A DNA stretch of 57,571 nt, from positions 1-57,571 of the forward strand of contig NZ_NFVA01000043.1 in assembly GCF_002264395.1 (NCBI RefSeq), read 5' to 3'. Under the pieces are notes generated by a model. That model did not search any database and had not been told where the DNA came from. It saw only the letters and a program-made list of their open reading frames with translations. Shown here one piece after another: positions 52,240-57,571 of the stretch (positions are counted from its first letter, which is position 1; every line of letters starts with the position of its first letter). A program made the position numbers and the translations under genes. This stretch comes from Paenibacillus sp. VTT E-133291 (GTDB taxonomy: Bacteria; Bacillota; Bacilli; Paenibacillales; Paenibacillaceae).

Positions 52240-53847
52240 GTGAAAAGTATATTAGCTAGACTTGCTATAACTACACTTGCTTTTGTGCTCGTAGCTGGAG
52301 TATTTATTCAACATATATCGGCTGATGATGAGGCACCTTTTAAAGATATAGATACTAGTTATGCTAAAAATGAAATCATAGAATTGTATCACCGCAACAT
52401 ATTAACCGGCACAACGGCGACAAGCTTTTCACCTACTCAATCAATTACTAGAGCGGAATTCATCACGGTTCTAGACCGTCTGCTACAGCTAAGTCCCACA
52501 GTTAGTCCAGTCTCTCCATATACCGACGTAGTGAAGAGCGCTTGGTATTACGGCTGGATACAGGCAGCTGTTCAGCTTGAGCTGGCTAACGGAACTTCGG
52601 CAACTACTTTCGCGCCAGCAAAAGCAGTTACCAGGCAGGAAGCGGCTGTATGGATGGCCAAAGCTTTAAAGCAAACAAACCATACTTCTGCTCTAACTTC
52701 GTTCAATGATCGAAATGAAATTGCTAGCTGGGCAAGATCAGCTGTTGCTACTGTAAATGATCTGGGTTTAATGAAGGGGGATAATCGCAAGAATTTCCGG
52801 CCCTCTGATCCTATTACTAGACAGGAAACGGCCGTCCTCATGGACCGAGTGCTGCAAAATGAGAGTTGGGCAGCAGAACTTGAAGATGAGCCCGAGGATC
52901 GCATCGTTATAGGCTGGCAATATGGGCAGACGACGGCACAATACGAAAATACGGTTCTGAAATCCAACGTTAACACCTTATCACCACGGTGGTATTATGT
53001 AGGAAGTACAGGCGCAGTAACGGATTCAACGGATGCTTCGCTGATCACAGGGGCAAAGAAGAATAATAAGAAAATATGGGCGATGGTAGGCAATCGATCG
53101 GATCAAGAAGCGACCCATCAAATGTTGTCGAGTGCAGTCACAAGGAATACGGCAGTAAATCAATTAGTAGCTTTAGTGAGCAAATATAGATTAGATGGAC
53201 TAAACATTGATTTTGAAAATGTAGCCCCTGACGATCGTGAGTATTTGACCTCGTTCATTACATTATTAGCTGAGAAAATGCATGCTCTTAACGCGACGCT
53301 GTCGATAGACGTCTCTCCCGATCTTGGAACAGATTGGACAGATGCTTTTGACTACGCTGCACTAGGTAAGCAAGTGAACTATATGGTGATGATGGGTTAT
53401 GACGAACATTATGACGGGAGTAAACTTCCAGGGCCCAATGCTTCTATTCCTTTTGATCAACATGCAGTGGATACTGTACTAAAGGACGTACCCAGCCATA
53501 AGGTTATATTGGCACTGCCTTTATATAATCGTGACTGGACATTGAATCCGAATGGTACGGTTTCATCTTCAAAGTATATCTCGCTTCCGGAGCAAAATCA
53601 GATTATTAGTAGCTATGGAATGAAACCCGTATGGAATGAGACTTTAGGACAATATGTGGCCAACTATTCGAAGCAGTCCATAAAGCACACGATCTGGATT
53701 GAGGATGGCCGTTCATTCATAGCAAAATACGACTTAAGCGTTAAGAACAATCTAGCCGGAATTGCTTATTGGTATATAGGTGGAGAAAGCGCAGATATAT
53801 GGTCTAGCGTAAGTAATGCAGAGAAATTTTACGATTATACGTTTTAA
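52240..53847 (+). CDS. secreted SLH-domain protein with GH18 catalytic domain
   Basis: A 535-residue exported protein: signal peptide (about 1-28), three SLH repeats (about 33-78, 92-140, 150-205) that bind pyruvylated wall polymer, an acidic linker, then a GH18 domain from about 220. The catalytic DxxDxDxE-like motif is LDGLNIDFENV near residue 318-328, with the Glu acid present. The domain resembles YaaH/SleL-type glucosaminidases that act on peptidoglycan or cortex. GTG 52240 follows AAGGGGGA. It is probably anchored on the cell surface; whether it works on vegetative wall, spore cortex or chitin is open. Confidence 0.9.
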   Translation: MKSILARLAITTLAFVLVAGVFIQHISADDEAPFKDIDTSYAKNEIIELYHRNILTGTTATSFSPTQSITRAEFITVLDRLLQLSPTVSPVSPYTDVVKSAWYYGWIQAAVQLELANGTSATTFAPAKAVTRQEAAVWMAKALKQTNHTSALTSFNDRNEIASWARSAVATVNDLGLMKGDNRKNFRPSDPITRQETAVLMDRVLQNESWAAELEDEPEDRIVIGWQYGQTTAQYENTVLKSNVNTLSPRWYYVGSTGAVTDSTDASLITGAKKNNKKIWAMVGNRSDQEATHQMLSSAVTRNTAVNQLVALVSKYRLDGLNIDFENVAPDDREYLTSFITLLAEKMHALNATLSIDVSPDLGTDWTDAFDYAALGKQVNYMVMMGYDEHYDGSKLPGPNASIPFDQHAVDTVLKDVPSHKVILALPLYNRDWTLNPNGTVSSSKYISLPEQNQIISSYGMKPVWNETLGQYVANYSKQSIKHTIWIEDGRSFIAKYDLSVKNNLAGIAYWYIGGESADIWSSVSNAEKFYDYTF

Positions 53848-53851
53848 AAAG

Positions 53852-53898
53852 AAAGACTGGATGCATATAGCTATCTTGCTAGGGCATTCAGTCTTTGT
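53852..53898 (+). terminator. Rho-independent terminator of the SLH-GH18 gene
   Basis: AAAGACTGGATGC pairs with GCATTCAGTCTTT (one mismatch) around a 20-base loop. Confidence 0.75.
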
Positions 53899-53962
53899 AT
53901 TTGGTTATCACAGCGCCACGACCGCGTGTTAGAGTGAAAGCTCGGCACCCAACAGATACACT

Positions 53963-54481
53963 TTAAATCTGTGTTTTAGTCATTATAAAATCTATTTGTT
54001 CTTCATTACCCATATAGAAAGAGTGAGTCCCTGTTTGAACGAAGTTCATTTTTTCATAGAATTTAATTGCATTCTCATTTTTTTCCCAAACGCCTAACCA
54101 AACCTTTTCTTTATTCTGATCTTTTGCTATGTCTAAAGCCTTATTTATCAGGTATTTACCTAGTCCACGTTTATGAAATTTTCCCCTGATATAAATTCTC
54201 TCGATTTCGAGCGAATCATTACCCATTTGTTCTGATTGGGCATCATTAAAGTTTAGCTTTAAATACCCTGCAACTTCCTTATTCAAAAAAATAAAATAGA
54301 ATTCCGAACAAGTATTTAATAATTCTTTTTCTAATTGTTTTAAATTAAAAGCATGATCTAAGTAAGCTTCCATAATTGCAGGTGTGTTTTGATTCTGAAA
54401 TGTATCGTTAAATGTTTCAACACTAATTTCTTGGAGTAACTCTAAATCTTCAAACGTACACCTTTTTATATTTATGGTCAT
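53963..54481 (-). CDS. GNAT family N-acetyltransferase
   Basis: A 172-residue acetyltransferase of the PaiA/spermidine-acetyltransferase-like group. The acetyl-CoA loop is KFHKRGLGKYLI, with β-strand segments LEIERIYI and VWLGVWEKNENAIKFYEKMNF (split here as VWLGVWEKNE, AIKFYEKMNF). ATG 54481 follows GGAGGA; an in-frame start 12 codons upstream overlaps the MarR gene. It is AT-rich compared with neighbours. It forms an operon with the MarR gene upstream. Confidence 0.9.
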   Translation of the reverse strand: MTINIKRCTFEDLELLQEISVETFNDTFQNQNTPAIMEAYLDHAFNLKQLEKELLNTCSEFYFIFLNKEVAGYLKLNFNDAQSEQMGNDSLEIERIYIRGKFHKRGLGKYLINKALDIAKDQNKEKVWLGVWEKNENAIKFYEKMNFVQTGTHSFYMGNEEQIDFIMTKTQI

Positions 54482-54513
54482 TTTTATTTGTCCTCCGTTT
54501 ACTAAGTCAATAA

Positions 54514-54966
54514 TCAATACTCTCTTTTGTTTCCTTTTTTGACTAACTCCCAGTCTTTTTCTACATTTTTTCTGACTCTCTGAAGCAAGATAAATATATT
54601 TTCTACTTCACTCTCAGAGAATCCAGATAATGCGACCTTATTGGAATGATCGTTTTCCCTTTTTATGTAAGGGTACAAAGTCTCCCCTTTGTCTGTAGGA
54701 AATAGTTTTTTTATTTTTTTATTTTGATTGTCTTCTTTCTTTTCAATAAATCCATTCATTTCTAATTTCTTAATTGCACGTGAAGCTGTTGTTCGATCTA
54801 CTTTTATCATCTCAGCTAACTTTTCTTGAATTATTCCTGGGTTTTCACATATTCGAACAAGGTACAAATATTGCCCTTTTGTAAGGTCATGTTCTGCAAA
54901 TTCTATATTGCTTATTGAATCTAATGCCCTAGCTATCATTCCAATTTCACGTAGGATTTCCTTCAT
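54514..54966 (-). CDS. MarR-family transcriptional regulator
   Basis: A 150-residue winged-helix regulator. The DNA-binding core reads IIQEKLAEMIKVDRTTASRA and KLEMNGFIEKKED. It precedes the acetyltransferase gene by 32 bases on the same strand. Two near-identical palindromes lie just upstream, suggesting self-repression. Codon use is strongly AT-rich, unlike the core genes, consistent with recent transfer. Confidence 0.92.
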   Translation of the reverse strand: MKEILREIGMIARALDSISNIEFAEHDLTKGQYLYLVRICENPGIIQEKLAEMIKVDRTTASRAIKKLEMNGFIEKKEDNQNKKIKKLFPTDKGETLYPYIKRENDHSNKVALSGFSESEVENIFILLQRVRKNVEKDWELVKKGNKREY

Positions 54967-54991
54967 AAATAACTCCTTAACGCGTATTTTG

Positions 54992-55003
54992 TTGTAAATG
55001 CAA
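54992..55003. promoter_or_regulatory. MarR operator candidate 1
   Basis: TTGTAAATGCAA is a palindrome with one mismatch, 26 bases upstream of the marR start. Confidence 0.55.
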
Positions 55004-55035
55004 TAAATAATATGTATTAACTTATCTCATTTTTG

Positions 55036-55047
55036 TTGCATTTGCAA
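55036..55047. promoter_or_regulatory. MarR operator candidate 2
   Basis: TTGCATTTGCAA is a perfect 12-base palindrome, 44 bases from candidate 1. Confidence 0.6.
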
Positions 55048-55099
55048 TAAAAAATAAATAAAATCATTGTGAGTAAAGTGAAGCATGACTTCTATAGTA

Positions 55100-55361
55100 T
55101 TAGAAATATATAAAACTAGCCCATGGTATTTCACTATTTGGTATTACCGCGTAAATGGTAGTCCCCTCGTTATTGAATGGTTTTCCAGCTACATCAGCAA
55201 ACAATTCGTTCTGGCCAAAGTCTGCATTTCGTATTTCATTAATTAAGGTGAGTTTTGTGAAACAATGTTCCCATAGGTTATAGCATAGGGAGGAGTGCCT
55301 CCGGTAGTACTCCAGCGCGGAGCAGGATGTCAAAGTCCAGCTGTGCCTTGATGATCCTCAT
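55100..55361 (-). pseudogene. frameshifted gene remnant, family unknown
   Basis: On the minus strand AGGAGA precedes ATG 55361, which reads MRIIKAQLDFDILLRAGVLP and on to a stop at 55278. A second frame overlapping from 55333 continues to 55100 with NADFGQNELFADVAGKPFNN as its most protein-like part. A frameshift between the two would explain both. I do not recognise the family. Confidence 0.4.
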
Positions 55362-55388
55362 TCTTAAATCTCTCCTGAAAAAGAAAAT

Positions 55389-55407
55389 GCCCCCTCGAAT
55401 AGGGGGC
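55389..55407 (-). terminator. terminator-like hairpin before the remnant
   Basis: GCCCCCT pairs with AGGGGGC around CGAAT. On the minus strand it is followed by a T-rich tract just upstream of the remnant's ribosome-binding site, so it may end an upstream transcript or act as an attenuator. Confidence 0.6.
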
Positions 55408-55439
55408 TTGTTGTTACGTCACGAAAATGATAAATGTCC

Positions 55440-55731
55440 TACATTTTGATTGACCATCTACTTATTAAATACAAGGGGATTAGAAGTGGACCGAAGGGTG
55501 ATTATCGCGAATTTGATTGCGCACATTTCAGGGGCTGCACGTTATTAGTTTGATGCCGCATATTTCGCTGCTTCATTAAACGGGTATAGGAATGGCCTTA
55601 CAACTTGCCCTTAGAGAAAGTGCGGAGAAGCGAACCATAAGTGACGGCGAAATTTGCGAGTCACGATACCGGCTCAAGAAGACCGTCTACAGAAGACCAA
55701 TTTAAGTTGCCAATGGTATGTCTTTAAGCTC
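55440..55731. other. decayed stretch without an intact gene
   Basis: No complete reading frame is seen. Short open pieces on the plus strand, such as MDRRVIIANLIAHISGAAR from 55485 (GTG, read as M) and VTAKFASHDTGSRRPSTEDQ from about 55640, each end quickly in stops. This looks like remnants of one or more former genes. Confidence 0.4.
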
Positions 55732-56562
55732 TTATCCTTTTAGTGAGCCGGACGTGATGCCGTTAATGATATATTTTTGCATGAAAATATAGAACAGGAT
55801 GAGTGGAGCGACCGCTAAGAGCATCATCGGGAAAAAATTCGTCCAGTCGGTCGAGAATTGCCCAATATTGCGGAATACTTCTAGGAGTAATACGCCCTTT
55901 GAACGGGATTGCAAGAACAACAACGGCGTCATGAAATCATTCCACACACCCAGCGTATTCACGATCGCTACAGTGGCAATTACCGGCATAAGCAGCGGGA
56001 ACACAATCTGCAAGAATGTTCTCCACACCCCACAGCCGTCTACCCTTGCCGCTTCTTCCAGTTCAAATGGAACGGCAGAGCCGATAAAGCTTTTAATTAA
56101 AAAGATAGAGAACGGGAGGTTGTAACAAATTTCAATAAGAATAACACCCGTGTGAGAATTCATAAGCCCGAGCTGGGCTACCTGTTTATAAAGTGCCAGG
56201 ATCCCCATTTGATACGGAACCATCATCCCAACCATGAATAAAAGGAACACGATCCGATTGAAATGGCTCGTGCGTCGTACCAAGCTGTATGCAGCCATCG
56301 CGGAAAACATAACAATACCCGAAACCGAGGAAATCGTAATGATAAGATTGTTTCCCAACACATGAATGTAGTTCATTGCCTTAAAAGCGCGAACGTAGTT
56401 GACGAACGTGATGTTAACTGGAAGACCCATTGGATGAGAGACCGCATCAGCCGGGGTCTTAAAAGTCGTAATGATCAAATAGTAAATAGGGATCAAAAAA
56501 ATCGCGGCTATGACGATCAAGAGAATTTCAGTAACGGCAGACCCTTTAGTATATCGATTCAT
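55732..56562 (-). CDS. carbohydrate ABC transporter permease, MalG type
   Basis: A 276-residue inner-membrane permease with six helices and the EAA loop ELEEAARVDGCGVWRTFLQI, the contact to the ATPase. It follows the MalF-type permease with a one-base gap, so translation is coupled. An MsmX-type shared ATPase encoded elsewhere likely energises the system, since no ATPase gene is seen here. The sugar cannot be told. Confidence 0.93.
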   Translation of the reverse strand: MNRYTKGSAVTEILLIVIAAIFLIPIYYLIITTFKTPADAVSHPMGLPVNITFVNYVRAFKAMNYIHVLGNNLIITISSVSGIVMFSAMAAYSLVRRTSHFNRIVFLLFMVGMMVPYQMGILALYKQVAQLGLMNSHTGVILIEICYNLPFSIFLIKSFIGSAVPFELEEAARVDGCGVWRTFLQIVFPLLMPVIATVAIVNTLGVWNDFMTPLLFLQSRSKGVLLLEVFRNIGQFSTDWTNFFPMMLLAVAPLILFYIFMQKYIINGITSGSLKG

Positions 56563-56563
56563 A

Positions 56564-57451
56564 TTACCGCCGCTCCCACATTTTGATTAGTGTAAAGTGA
56601 AGAAAGGTGATAAAGCCAACGAGGATCACGAAGACGATTCCGAATGCGGCTCCGTAGCTATAGAAACCTTCACTGAGCCCTTTTTTGATCATGAGTGATA
56701 CGATCGTTTCAGTAGAATACCCCGGGCCACCTCCAGTCAAGGCATAAACAATATCAAATACCTTCATACCGTTTATCATCCCCATAACCGTATTGAAGGT
56801 GATCGCTGGAAGCAGTAGAGGAAGCGTGATATAACGGAACAATTGCCACCCGTTCGCTCTGTCGATCTTCGCCGCTTCATAATAATCTGTTGAGATGCTC
56901 TGCAAGTTGGCCAAATAAATAACCATCGTGTAACCAACCCACTGCCATACGGAGGCGATGATGACCGAATAGAGTGCAAGATGCGGGTCTCCGAGAAAAT
57001 TGATGCGTTCAAAGCCAAGAGCAACTACAAGTTGATTAATCAAGCCGAAGTCGGAGGGTGAGTACATAAAATTCCAAAGAAAACCGATAACTAATACGCT
57101 GAACACCGCAGGAAGGAAGAAAGCAGCCCGCAGCAGATTTTTTGTTTTTAATCTTTTATTGAGAAAGACCGCTAATGGAATGGCTAGCAAATTCTGTCCG
57201 AGCATAGCGAGTACTGCATAGATTAAAGTATTTTTAATACCTGTCAAATAGATTGAATCTTTAAATAGAGCGATATAATTGTCTATACCAACAAATTTTA
57301 CAACAACTGGATGCACATCCGACCAATTTGTAAAGCTGTATAAAGCAGTTTTTATCGTCGGAAATATGAAAAAGGTACAATAAATAAGTAAGGCAGGAAG
57401 CAGAAGCAGAACATAATTGATTTCTCGTTTGAAAAAGTTTGGTTTGTTCAT
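56564..57451 (-). CDS. carbohydrate ABC transporter permease, MalF type
   Basis: A 295-residue permease with six helices and the EAA loop YYEAAKIDRANGWQLFRYIT. AAAGG lies nine bases before ATG 57451; TTG starts three codons upstream are less likely. It belongs to the CUT1 sugar-uptake class. The gene for the binding protein lies upstream, separated by a long perfect palindrome. Confidence 0.93.
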   Translation of the reverse strand: MNKPNFFKREINYVLLLLPALLIYCTFFIFPTIKTALYSFTNWSDVHPVVVKFVGIDNYIALFKDSIYLTGIKNTLIYAVLAMLGQNLLAIPLAVFLNKRLKTKNLLRAAFFLPAVFSVLVIGFLWNFMYSPSDFGLINQLVVALGFERINFLGDPHLALYSVIIASVWQWVGYTMVIYLANLQSISTDYYEAAKIDRANGWQLFRYITLPLLLPAITFNTVMGMINGMKVFDIVYALTGGGPGYSTETIVSLMIKKGLSEGFYSYGAAFGIVFVILVGFITFLHFTLIKMWERR

Positions 57452-57478
57452 GCGCAACAACCTTTAGCTTATAGGATG

Positions 57479-57508
57479 TACAAGGGGCAAAGCGCTTTGC
57501 CCCTTGTA
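57479..57508. repeat. perfect 30-bp palindrome between binding protein and permease genes
   Basis: Bases 57479-57493 are the exact reverse complement of 57494-57508 with no loop. As RNA it forms a strong hairpin between the two coding regions and likely protects the upstream binding-protein message or lowers permease expression. Confidence 0.8.
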
Positions 57509-57519
57509 ATTTATACGAC

Positions 57520-57571
57520 CTATTTAGATTTCTCCAGTAGTTCAACTGCTTTCTTGTCTACCGCTTCTAAC
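57520..57571 (-). CDS. sugar ABC transporter substrate-binding protein, C-terminal end
   Basis: The last 16 codons before the window edge read LEAVDKKAVELLEKSK then TAG at 57520-57522. A lysine-rich amphipathic end directly upstream of two CUT1 permeases is typical of the extracellular solute-binding lipoprotein. The rest is outside the window, so identity rests on position. Confidence 0.7.
   Translation of the reverse strand, partial: LEAVDKKAVELLEKSK

Noticed and set aside
1..57571. tRNA, rRNA, CRISPR arrays, transposases or prophage genes
   Set aside because: None was recognised on reading; the only tRNA-related element is the T-box leader.

Overview
The window reads as a chromosomal segment of a low-to-mid GC, endospore-forming Bacillota, most likely Paenibacillus. 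The evidence is the dense set of sporulation and spore genes (dpaAB, tepA, spoIIIE, sleB, spoVS, spo0M, the mlpA/ymfF/ymfH peptidases), a gene order close to the Bacillus subtilis pnp-to-ymdB region, T-box and CIRCE regulation, and an SLH-domain surface protein. Species identity is inferred from content and order, not from a database match.

Region 1 (1-33,000) is the conserved core: pnp, ylxY, mlpA, dut, dpaA-dpaB, dapG-dapA, an RNase J gene, tepA, a ylzJ-like gene, spoIIIE, sleB, the ymfF-ymfH-ymfI-DUF3243-DUF3388-rodZ series, a small membrane protein, yajQ, pgsA, cinA, recA-recX, rny, ymdB and spoVS, then a dipeptidase. Together these cover RNA decay, the aspartate/DAP/dipicolinate branch, chromosome translocation, phospholipid synthesis, DNA repair and spore formation. 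Deviations from the usual pattern are that asd is reduced to a few codons between dpaB and dapG, that ymdB appears to start at ATT, that the RNase J at the rnjB position has a complete J1-type active site, and that a four-copy palindrome array and an iron-regulated gene fragment lie between spoIIIE and sleB.

Region 2 (33,000-42,700) holds pduL, a DEAD-box helicase, a second dapA-like gene divergent from a LysR gene, htpG behind a perfect CIRCE operator, and a short second methionyl-tRNA synthetase behind a Met T-box leader.

Region 3 (42,700-57,571) is accessory: a heterodimeric ABC exporter divergent from a LysR gene, spo0M behind a near-perfect sigma-W-type promoter, an ABC-2 transporter pair, a TetR/MFS pair with three operator-like repeats, a secreted SLH plus GH18 protein, an AT-rich MarR/GNAT pair with two palindromic operators, a decayed stretch, and a carbohydrate ABC transporter running off the right edge.

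I did not find a clearly new multi-gene system. The most unusual items are the ATT start of ymdB, the asd remnant, the phased palindrome array and the T-box-controlled truncated MetRS. Starts were chosen from ribosome-binding sites and family length, so several differ from the longest open frame.
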